Shown here: in pieces, positions 8,150 to 15,310 of the stretch
How positions within the stretch are numbered: the first letter of the stretch is position 1
How the letters are laid out: each line of letters begins with the position of its first letter
Assembly (NCBI GenBank): GCA_964643725.1
Contig: CAZXTL010000001.1
Span: 129,370-193,369 of the forward strand
Direction of reading: 5' to 3'
Length of the DNA: 64,000 nt
DNA from: DYQY01 sp964643725
GTDB lineage: Bacteria > Margulisbacteria > Riflemargulisbacteria > GWF2-35-9 > DYQY01
The notes under the pieces: generated by a model
The model's database searches: none
What the model was told of the DNA's origin: nothing
What the model saw: only the letters and a program-made list of their open reading frames with translations
Made by a program: the position numbers and the translations under genes

Positions 8150-11100
8150 CTATAGGTTCAGGCCTTCTTTTAAAAGCATACTGATAAGTTCGTTTTGATC
8201 TTGTGATTCCCTTTTAGTTATAACAGTTGGTGATAGAAGCTTCTTTTCTGACTGAGCTTTTTGTTTCTTTAAGTAACTTATAATTTGGTTGAGGCTTTTC
8301 TTAACACTTAGTATCTCGGTAAACGATTCACTCTTTAGTTGTTTGATAGATGACTCTGCTTCTTCTTTAATAGTGTTGACGTTAGTTAAGGTTTGCTCTA
8401 GTTGTTCATAAATTTCTTGCTGTGTTTGTGATTGAATCTTACCTAGATTAATGGATGACTCTGATAGTTGGTTTTTTTCTGTTCTAAGTTGCTCTTGAAG
8501 GATAGTTATTTTATCTAAAGCTTGTTGTAGTTGAGAATTAATAGTGTTTTCTACCATAATCTTTAGTTGTCTGATGCTTTCTTGTTGGGTTTTCTGGTTT
8601 TCTTTTTTGAGGCTATCCATTTCCATTGTATGGCTTTGTTTAATGGATTCGATATTCTTGATGGTGCTATCTAAATCTGCGAATATACCTGTTTCTAAGG
8701 TAGTTTTAATGCCTTTTACTTGGACGATGAGTTTATTAAGTGCCTTCTGTTCGTTTTCAACATCTTTGGTTATTTCGTGAATGTTTCTAATAGAGTCATT
8801 TTTGATTTCTTCAATGTAGGTTTTCACCGAGGATATTTTCTCTTGTAAGCTAAAGGTAGCTTCTTGTTCTAACTTTTGAAATTGTTCCTTATTTTGAGCA
8901 AGTAGTTCCTTCTGAGACTTTTCAAAGGAAAGCTTGAAGCCTTGAAGTAACCCAGTAGCCTCATCAATTTGTTTTTCAGCTTTCTTGTTAATTTCATCCT
9001 TTAATTTATTTAAGTCATCCGTAGCTGTTTCAATCATTTGTAGTTTTTCTTCATGTAGTTCTTTTTTGATAAGTTGTACTTCATGCTGTGTTTCTTGTTT
9101 TAGCGCAGTTACTTTGTCTGATGTGATTTGAAGCTGTTGTGCTTGTTCTGTTTTAGAAGTTTTAAGTATTTCATCTACTTTTTGTCTTATTTGATCATAA
9201 AACATTTGTTCGTTTTCAGAAATCTGTTCTTTAGCTAGTTGTAGTTCTTGTTGGTTGGAGGAATTGATTGCTTTCATTTTATTGAAAAGCTCTTCAATGC
9301 TTTTGGTTATCGCCTGATTGGTGCTTGTTTTTATGTCTTCTAGGGTAAGTTCGTTTTGATTTTTAAGTTTCTTAAATTCTTCATTTATTGCTTGCATATC
9401 TTCTGTTTTGTCGATTTCTTTTAATTTGATTTGTAGGAGTTGTAAATCTTTGTAAGTGTTATTTAGCATATTGTCTTGGTCAGCATCAAATTTCTTTGTT
9501 AACTCTGCTATTTCTGCTTTTGTTTTGTTGCTGAATTCTTCAATATTAGCGAGTACTGTTTTTAGGTTTTCAGAGCTTTCTTGTTTTGTTTGTTTTGAAA
9601 TAAAGGTAAGTTCATCAGCAGTGGTTGCTTGAAGTTTAGTTATTTCTTCTTGAATAGTTTCTTTTAACAGATTAAGGTCTGTTTTTAGCTCAAGGCTTTG
9701 TTCTTTTGCTGACTTTCTGATATCTAATATTTCTTTATTGGCTATAGCAGAAAGTGCGGAAATCTCGGAGGATAGTGATGCCTTAACTGTTTCTACTTCA
9801 GCTATCGCAGATTTGATGCTGTCTTGGATGTAGTCTTGACTTATTTTAGTGAATTTCTTGAAATTCTCTCTAGTAGTTCCAGTATCATCAAGCTCTAATA
9901 ATGCTTTATTTTTTGCTTCATCTATTTCTAGTAATATTTTTGCTTTAAGTTCTTCAGCTGTAGTGTTTATTGATAGGATTTTTTCAGTTATAAGAATGTT
10001 TTTAGCATCAACATCAGCACTAGTTTCTTTTGCTAAAGAAGAGATAGTTTTTTCAAAAGCAGATTGTTTAGCGACTAAATTTTGTTCAATAGTTTTTAGA
10101 TTGCCTGAGAATTTAGTGGTTTCATTGTTTATAGTAGTTAGAGATGCACTTGTTTTGGAGTCTATTTCTTTAATGAAGTTGTCTTTTTCGTCAATAATAA
10201 TTTTTTTGAAACCTAAGTAGGTAGAGGCAATATCATCTTTCTTAGCAGTAAGGTCTAAGCTGGTTTTTTCCTTGGATTCCTCTAGTGATTTTTCGAATTT
10301 AGAGTGCAGAGAAAGGATGTTTTCTTCCATTGTTTTAAGACTATTGGAGAGATTAATGCTTTCTGTATTAATGGAGTTCAGAGAATAGGAAGTTCTTGAA
10401 TCTATTTCCTTGATTATTTGTTCTTTTTCACCATCTAGGTTTTGTTCAAATCCTGAAAGTTTTTCTAAAATTTTAGTGCTGTTAGCTTTTATTTCTAAAA
10501 TAGTGTCTTCTTGTAAAGACATTATTGTTTCAACAGCACCAGTTTGCGCTTTTTCTAAAATTTGTTCAAAGGAAGAGTGTTGAGATATAAGATTTTGTTC
10601 CATAGCTTCAAGGTTTTCAGAGAATTTATTGCTTTCACTAGTTAATGCTTTAAAAGAGTCTTCTGTTTTTAAGTCGATTTCTTTTAATAATTCATTTTTG
10701 TCTTCAGTAATACTTTTTTTGAATCCTAAGAAAGTAGCAGTAGCTTCTTTATGTAATGAGGAGAGTATTTTTTCAGAAGATGAATATTGAGATATTATAT
10801 TTTCTTCTATAGTCTTAAGGTCGGTTGTGAATTTATTATTTTCATTAGTTAATGTAGTCAAAGAAGCGCTTGTTCGTGAGTCGATTTCTAATATAGTGTT
10901 TTTTTGTAATGCGGAAATTGTCTCAGTTGTTTCTGACTGTGATTGTTCAATTGTTTTTTCAAGTTCAAATAACTGAGAGCTTAATTCTTTTTTACCTTCT
11001 ACGATTTCTTGTTTGAACTCAAAGAGTTTATTATTTATTTCTTCATTTTTAGAGGTGATATTAATTATTGTTTCGTTTTGTAATGTTTCAATAGTTTCAA

Positions 11101-11800
11101 TTGTTATAGCTTTGGTTTCTTTTATTAATTTTTCAGTTTTAGCGTATTCGTAGTTTATGGTTTCTTTTTCTTCAGCTATTTCTTTTTTGAGTGTTGCTAG
11201 CTGTTCACTAATTTCATCACTTTTAGAGCTTATTTCGATTATGGTTTCTTCTTGGATGGAAGCTAATGTTTCAATCGCATCAGATTTAGTTTTTTCTATT
11301 ACGTTTTCAAGTTTAGAGAATTGAGCAGATAAGTTTTCTTCTGCTGATTGTATGGTTTTGGTGATTATTTTGTTTTCAGTAGCAATCTCATTAACTAATT
11401 TATTTTTTTCTTCAGCTATTTCTTGTTTAAATTCAGAAAATTGAGCAGATATTTCCTCGTGAGCTTTCGCTTTCATTTTGGCAACTATTTCTTCGTAGTG
11501 TCTCATTAAATAATTTTCTTGATTTTTAATCTTTCTGATACTAAAAAGTTTTGCTGATTTGAATTTGTTAAGTTTTTTCTGAAAAGATAGTTGTATGGTT
11601 TTTAACATACTTACTTCTTTATCCAGTTGTTTTTTGATTTTTTTAGTTCTATCAATGGTGCTGAATAGGTCAAAGAAGCTGTGGATTGAGATCTGGTCTC
11701 CTTGTTTGGAGATTATTTTTAGGTTAGGGTTTTCAAGTTTAATCGTTCTGTTTTGGTCATTAGCGGTCACTGTAATAAGTCTTTCTTTTTCTTTTGCCAT
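8150..11800 (-). CDS. Giant coiled-coil protein with hendecad-spaced repeats, 1216 residues
   Basis: After a short N-terminal segment of about 60 residues with a possible small beta domain (ITVTANDQNRTIKLENPNL), the protein is almost entirely charged alpha-helix rich in Glu, Lys, Ser and Leu, with no Pro-rich breaks. Imperfect repeats fill residues about 120-620. K(K/Q)EI markers start at 125, 205 and 263 (spacings 80, 58). EID(S/L)(R/K)T markers start at 305, 374, 465 and 545 (spacings 69, 91, 80). All these differ from one another by multiples of 11, the hendecad length. There is no signal peptide, so it is probably cytoplasmic. Long rods like this can serve as cytoskeletal filaments, scaffolds or SMC-like linkers, but there is no ATPase head. 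AGAGGG precedes the ATG and a promoter lies upstream. Function is inferred only. Confidence 0.85.
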   Translation of the reverse strand: MAKEKERLITVTANDQNRTIKLENPNLKIISKQGDQISIHSFFDLFSTIDRTKKIKKQLDKEVSMLKTIQLSFQKKLNKFKSAKLFSIRKIKNQENYLMRHYEEIVAKMKAKAHEEISAQFSEFKQEIAEEKNKLVNEIATENKIITKTIQSAEENLSAQFSKLENVIEKTKSDAIETLASIQEETIIEISSKSDEISEQLATLKKEIAEEKETINYEYAKTEKLIKETKAITIETIETLQNETIINITSKNEEINNKLFEFKQEIVEGKKELSSQLFELEKTIEQSQSETTETISALQKNTILEIDSRTSASLTTLTNENNKFTTDLKTIEENIISQYSSSEKILSSLHKEATATFLGFKKSITEDKNELLKEIDLKTEDSFKALTSESNKFSENLEAMEQNLISQHSSFEQILEKAQTGAVETIMSLQEDTILEIKANSTKILEKLSGFEQNLDGEKEQIIKEIDSRTSYSLNSINTESINLSNSLKTMEENILSLHSKFEKSLEESKEKTSLDLTAKKDDIASTYLGFKKIIIDEKDNFIKEIDSKTSASLTTINNETTKFSGNLKTIEQNLVAKQSAFEKTISSLAKETSADVDAKNILITEKILSINTTAEELKAKILLEIDEAKNKALLELDDTGTTRENFKKFTKISQDYIQDSIKSAIAEVETVKASLSSEISALSAIANKEILDIRKSAKEQSLELKTDLNLLKETIQEEITKLQATTADELTFISKQTKQESSENLKTVLANIEEFSNKTKAEIAELTKKFDADQDNMLNNTYKDLQLLQIKLKEIDKTEDMQAINEEFKKLKNQNELTLEDIKTSTNQAITKSIEELFNKMKAINSSNQQELQLAKEQISENEQMFYDQIRQKVDEILKTSKTEQAQQLQITSDKVTALKQETQHEVQLIKKELHEEKLQMIETATDDLNKLKDEINKKAEKQIDEATGLLQGFKLSFEKSQKELLAQNKEQFQKLEQEATFSLQEKISSVKTYIEEIKNDSIRNIHEITKDVENEQKALNKLIVQVKGIKTTLETGIFADLDSTIKNIESIKQSHTMEMDSLKKENQKTQQESIRQLKIMVENTINSQLQQALDKITILQEQLRTEKNQLSESSINLGKIQSQTQQEIYEQLEQTLTNVNTIKEEAESSIKQLKSESFTEILSVKKSLNQIISYLKKQKAQSEKKLLSPTVITKRESQDQNELISMLLKEGLNL

Positions 11801-11837
11801 TATTACCCTCTGTTTTTGTTAATGAGCCAATTTAATT

Positions 11838-11867
11838 ATTATACTATATATAAGGGTCGATGAACAA
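11838..11867 (-). promoter_or_regulatory. Probable sigma-70-type promoter of the 1216-residue coiled-coil gene
   Basis: Read on the minus strand, TTGTTC (11867-11862) is separated by 18 bases from a perfect TATAAT (11843-11838). The coiled-coil ATG at 11800 lies 37 bases beyond the -10 box, leaving room for a leader with the AGAGGG ribosome site. Confidence 0.5.
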
Positions 11868-11890
11868 ATAATATGGTGCGATTGAAATTG

Positions 11891-12724
11891 CTAAATTAAA
11901 GGTGGATTTGAGTTTAGAAAATCTTTGTAAGCTACTGGTCGTTTGCCTTCTTTTTGAATTGTTATTATTTCCAAAGCATTGTTTGATATTTTAATGTTAG
12001 TTATTTTTATTCTTTGGTTATTTTGGTACGTATAAATGCCAGGCCAAGGATAGTATGCTTGGAATTTATTGTAAATTATTTTTGCTGTTTCTTTAGTAAA
12101 ATCAATACATCCATCTTCTTTCTTTATTTTCTTGGTAAAAGAAGCGTCTTTATTGTTTTGAGGAAGGTAAGTCCATAATTCTTTTTGGTTGAGTTGCTTT
12201 TCTAGTAAGCTGATGCTTAACTTCTCAAGTTTATTAAATAAACTCTCTGTTGTTTCTTCTTCTGAAATAGTTATTTGTTCGACATGGATTATGTCTCCAT
12301 CATCTATTCCTTTGCCAATTTTCATTAAAGTCACGCCTGTTGTTTTATCGCCGTTAAGTAGGCAGGACTGAATAGGTGATGGGCCTCTATATTTTGGTAA
12401 TAAGGAAGTATGGATATTTATAAAATCATATGTTTCCACCAAATCAGCAGGGAAAATCATTCCAAAGGCAATGACTAGGCAAAGGTTAGGCGCTTCTTTT
12501 TGTAAGATATCTTTTAGCTCAATAATATTATTAGGTTTGAAAAGTGGTATTTTGTTTATTTCAGCAACTAAGGCAACTTCTGATTGAGAGATAGCATGGC
12601 CACGGTCTTGTTTTTTGTCTGTGCCAGTGATTACACCAGCGATATTTATCCCATTTTCAATAAGTCCTTGAAGGATGTTTGCAGAAAAAGCAGGAGTGCC
12701 TAAAAAGAATAATTTAGTAATCAT
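11891..12724 (-). CDS. fmt: Methionyl-tRNA formyltransferase
   Basis: Fmt formylates initiator Met-tRNA using 10-formyl-tetrahydrofolate. The formyltransferase core is clear: FLGTPAFSA near the N-terminus, the catalytic N103-x-H105 in INIHTSLLPKYRG, and the catalytic aspartate D141 in GKGIDDGDI. Its 277 residues are shorter than the usual 310 or so; the shortening is in the C-terminal tRNA-binding domain, which still has the YPWPGIYT motif. The ATG overlaps the def stop by four bases (ATGA), so def and fmt are translationally coupled. This pairing is typical because deformylase removes the group Fmt adds. It is the last gene of the minus-strand run starting with the aminotransferase. Confidence 0.95.
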   Translation of the reverse strand: MITKLFFLGTPAFSANILQGLIENGINIAGVITGTDKKQDRGHAISQSEVALVAEINKIPLFKPNNIIELKDILQKEAPNLCLVIAFGMIFPADLVETYDFINIHTSLLPKYRGPSPIQSCLLNGDKTTGVTLMKIGKGIDDGDIIHVEQITISEEETTESLFNKLEKLSISLLEKQLNQKELWTYLPQNNKDASFTKKIKKEDGCIDFTKETAKIIYNKFQAYYPWPGIYTYQNNQRIKITNIKISNNALEIITIQKEGKRPVAYKDFLNSNPPLI

Positions 12725-13215
12725 ATTGTTTCTTGATGTTCTTGGTCATCAACTGATTTTGTCGTTCCTTCAATTGCCTTGTCTATATAGAGCTTCCCTT
12801 CTAGGTGATCGATTTCGTGTTGGAAAGCAACAGCGTGGTAGGCTTCAGCTGTGATTTTAATATCCTTAAAGTTTTGATCTTTTCCTGTGATTGTGACTTT
12901 TTGGAATCTTTTCACGTCACCTTCCAGTCCAGGTACACTTAAACAGCCTTCAGTAAAAATAATTTCACCTTCTTTTTTAGTTATTTTCGGGTTAATTATA
13001 ATGTTTAGTTCATTTCTTTTATCGCTAGTATCAACAGCGATTACTCTTAATGGTTCTCCTATTTGTATTGCTGCGAGCCCACATCCATTGGCGGAATACA
13101 TAGTGTCAGTCATATCTTTTATTAATTTTTTGATTTTATCAGTTAAAGCTGTAACAGGTTTGCTTTTCTTTTTTAATAAAGGATTGCCTATTGTTAGTAT
13201 TTTTTTTTCTGTCAT
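12721..13215 (-). CDS. def: Peptide deformylase
   Basis: Def removes the N-terminal formyl group from nascent proteins; it is a metal-dependent hydrolase. All three family motifs are intact: GCGLAAIQ at residues 44-51, EGCLSVPG with metal-ligand Cys91, and QHEIDHLEG with His133, catalytic Glu134 and His137. At 164 residues it is a normal length. It sits 6 bases downstream of rlmB and overlaps fmt by four bases. Confidence 0.97.
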   Translation of the reverse strand: MTEKKILTIGNPLLKKKSKPVTALTDKIKKLIKDMTDTMYSANGCGLAAIQIGEPLRVIAVDTSDKRNELNIIINPKITKKEGEIIFTEGCLSVPGLEGDVKRFQKVTITGKDQNFKDIKITAEAYHAVAFQHEIDHLEGKLYIDKAIEGTTKSVDDQEHQETI

Positions 13216-13221
13216 TGATAA

Positions 13222-13968
13222 TTACTCGTTCTGTTCATCTCTTTTTTCTTTGATCTTAAAAATCATGATACCAGCGGATACGCCAGCATTCAAGCTATCT
13301 ATAGTTGCAGTGATGGGAATCTTTATCAGAAAATCACATTTTTCTTTAACTAGTCTAGTTATTCCTTTACCTTCATTCCCTATTACCAAGGCTACTCCCA
13401 TGTCATAGTCTTGCTCTGTGTAGCTAGTTTCTGCATTCATATCTGTGCCAATAACCCAAACGTTAAGTTTCTTTAAGGTTTCTATAGCGCTAGCGATGTT
13501 GGGGACTTTGGCAATTAATATTTGCTCAATGGCTCCTGTGCTAACCTTAGAAACAATAGGTGTTATTTCAGCTTGTTTTGTTTTAGGTACGATAATCCCA
13601 TGTACACCTGCCGCAACTGCAGTACGAGCAATTGAACCAAAATTATGAGGGTCTTCAATGCCATCCAAGATTATAATAAAAGGTTGTTCGCCAAGTTCCT
13701 GCGCAAATTCTACAATTTCTTCAACTTCTACGAATTGTCGTTTTGGTATGTAAGCAAGAACTCCTTGGTGTTTAACATTCCTACATTTCATATCAAGGTC
13801 CTTTTGTTCAACAAGTCGATAAGGAATATGGTTATCTACTGCTATTTCGATAATAGCACTGATGCGTTCATCGTGTTTTGAGCTTTTATTAATTAATAGT
13901 TGGTGTGTTTTCTGACCGGAAAGAAGCAGTTGTAGTACTGCATTCTTGCCAACAACGAGATTATTCAT
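13222..13968 (-). CDS. rlmB: SpoU/TrmH-family rRNA 2'-O-methyltransferase, RlmB-like
   Basis: This 248-residue SPOUT-class enzyme probably methylates the 2'-OH of a guanosine in 23S rRNA (G2251 in E. coli numbering). The N-terminal substrate-binding domain starts VVGKNAVLQLL. The C-terminal knot domain carries the three SpoU motifs: motif 1 (DGIEDPHNFGSIARTA), motif 2 (VIGNEGKGI) and motif 3 (SLNAGVSAGIMIF). The exact target base cannot be read from sequence, so a TrmH-like tRNA target remains possible. The start codon overlaps the upstream aminotransferase stop by one base (TAATG), and def follows after 6 bases. Confidence 0.88.
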   Translation of the reverse strand: MNNLVVGKNAVLQLLLSGQKTHQLLINKSSKHDERISAIIEIAVDNHIPYRLVEQKDLDMKCRNVKHQGVLAYIPKRQFVEVEEIVEFAQELGEQPFIIILDGIEDPHNFGSIARTAVAAGVHGIIVPKTKQAEITPIVSKVSTGAIEQILIAKVPNIASAIETLKKLNVWVIGTDMNAETSYTEQDYDMGVALVIGNEGKGITRLVKEKCDFLIKIPITATIDSLNAGVSAGIMIFKIKEKRDEQNE

Positions 13969-15242
13969 TAAAGACTTTCCTTAATGGAGCTGATAAAGAT
14001 ATCAATAGCTTCTTTAGCTTGTGATTTTGTGATAATAAGCGCTGGGATTAAACGAATGACTTGGTCATTGTCACCGCAGCTAATTAGAATAAGACCTTTT
14101 TCAAGGGCTTTTAGTTTGATTTTTTTGACTATGTCAGAATCTGGCTCTTTAGTTGTAGGGTTTATGAATTCAACACCTATCATTAGTCCTACTCCTCGAA
14201 CATCTCCGATAACTGGTAGACTTTTTTTAGCTTCGTTAAGAAGTGATGATATTAGCTTTCCAGTCTCGTAGGCATTATCAAGCATGCCTTCTTCCTCAAT
14301 TGCATCTATTGTGGCAAGCGAGGCAGCGCAAGATACTGGATTGCCGATATAGGTTCCTCCATGTGCGCTGGTAGTCCATTTATCCATTAATTCTTTTTTG
14401 GCAACACAAGCGCCTAATGGCATTCCAGAAGCAATCCCTTTAGCAAGCGCTACTATGTCTGGGACAACATCATAGTGTTCCATGGCAAACATAGTTCCAG
14501 TACGGCCAAAACCTGATTGAACTTCGTCAAAAATCAATAGAATCCCGTTCTTTTCGGTAAATTTTCTTAGTTCTTGGATAAACTCTACAGGAGCAGGAAC
14601 ATAACCGCCTTCGCCTAGGATAGGTTCAATTATAACTGCAGCGATATCGTTATTTTCAATAATTGCTTTTTTGAAACTAGCAATACATTGAAATACGTAT
14701 TCTCTGTATTCGATAGTATTGTTATGAAAGTGGTAAGGATATTCAAGACGGATGATGTCCTCTATCAGCCAGCCCTCATAGCCTTTTTTATATTTTTCTT
14801 TGTATGTAACTGATAACGCTCCTAAGGTTCTGCCATGAAAGGCGTGAGTAAAGGCAATAATTTTGCTTTTTTTAGTTACGTATTTAGCAAGCTTGAGGCT
14901 AGCTTCAACTGCCTCTGACCCACTTTGAGAGAAGACAACAGATGCTTCTTTAAAAGGTAGCAACTTTACTAAGCGTTCAGCGAGTTTAACGTGAGGTTCA
15001 TAGTGAGCAATGCCTGCACAAATGTGTATTAGTTGAGATGCTTGTCTAGTAATAGCTTTGACTACTTTTGGGTGACAATGTCCTGTGTTAGTTACCCCAA
15101 TGCCACAGGTAAAATCTATATATCTTTTACCGTCCGTATCAAAAAGGTAAATGCCTTGGCCACTGACAACTTCCAAATCAGGAAAATATTTTCCTAATAC
15201 AGGAGAGATGTATTTTATAGCTTTTTCTTTTAGTATTCCCAT
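13968..15242 (-). CDS. Class III PLP-dependent aminotransferase (GabT/acetylornithine type)
   Basis: The protein is a fold-type I omega-amino acid transaminase. Visible family features are SGSEAVEASLKLAK (cofactor phosphate binding), AFHGRTLGALS, IFDEVQSGFGRTG with the PLP-ring aspartate, and the Schiff-base lysine K268 in LAKGIASGMPLGA. Its 424 residues and the overall motif set fit 4-aminobutyrate or acetylornithine aminotransferases; sequence alone does not settle the substrate. It heads a minus-strand run followed by rlmB, def and fmt, with which it has no obvious metabolic link. There is no ribosome site before the ATG, and a TATAAT ends only 6 bases upstream, suggesting a leaderless transcript. 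Confidence 0.9.
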   Translation of the reverse strand: MGILKEKAIKYISPVLGKYFPDLEVVSGQGIYLFDTDGKRYIDFTCGIGVTNTGHCHPKVVKAITRQASQLIHICAGIAHYEPHVKLAERLVKLLPFKEASVVFSQSGSEAVEASLKLAKYVTKKSKIIAFTHAFHGRTLGALSVTYKEKYKKGYEGWLIEDIIRLEYPYHFHNNTIEYREYVFQCIASFKKAIIENNDIAAVIIEPILGEGGYVPAPVEFIQELRKFTEKNGILLIFDEVQSGFGRTGTMFAMEHYDVVPDIVALAKGIASGMPLGACVAKKELMDKWTTSAHGGTYIGNPVSCAASLATIDAIEEEGMLDNAYETGKLISSLLNEAKKSLPVIGDVRGVGLMIGVEFINPTTKEPDSDIVKKIKLKALEKGLILISCGDNDQVIRLIPALIITKSQAKEAIDIFISSIKESL

Positions 15243-15248
15243 GAGGGT

Positions 15249-15278
15249 ATTATACCGTTTAATGGTTTACTTCGACAA
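15249..15278 (-). promoter_or_regulatory. Probable promoter of the aminotransferase operon, giving a leaderless mRNA
   Basis: On the minus strand, TTGTCG (15278-15273) is followed after 18 bases by TATAAT (15254-15249), and the ATG starts at 15242. Initiation at the normal distance would begin on or next to the A of the ATG. The -35 box lies inside a copy of a dispersed element at 15269-15286 that resembles the one at 6061. The call rests on spacing alone. Confidence 0.4.
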
Positions 15279-15287
15279 TGCTCAGTA
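15269..15287. repeat. Short dispersed element, copy 2
   Basis: ACTTCGACAATGCTCAGT matches the first 18 bases of the element at 6061 with two differences. The downstream half of the palindrome is not kept here. It lies in the short gap between the histidine kinase and the aminotransferase gene. Confidence 0.45.
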
Positions 15288-15310
15288 CAGGCATTGGTTT
15301 AATGACAGAA

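Noticed and set aside
8544..11822. Several plus-strand frames of 75-123 codons opposite the coiled-coil gene
   Set aside because: They mirror the helical repeat codons of the minus-strand gene, give hydrophobic nonsense-like products and have no ribosome sites.
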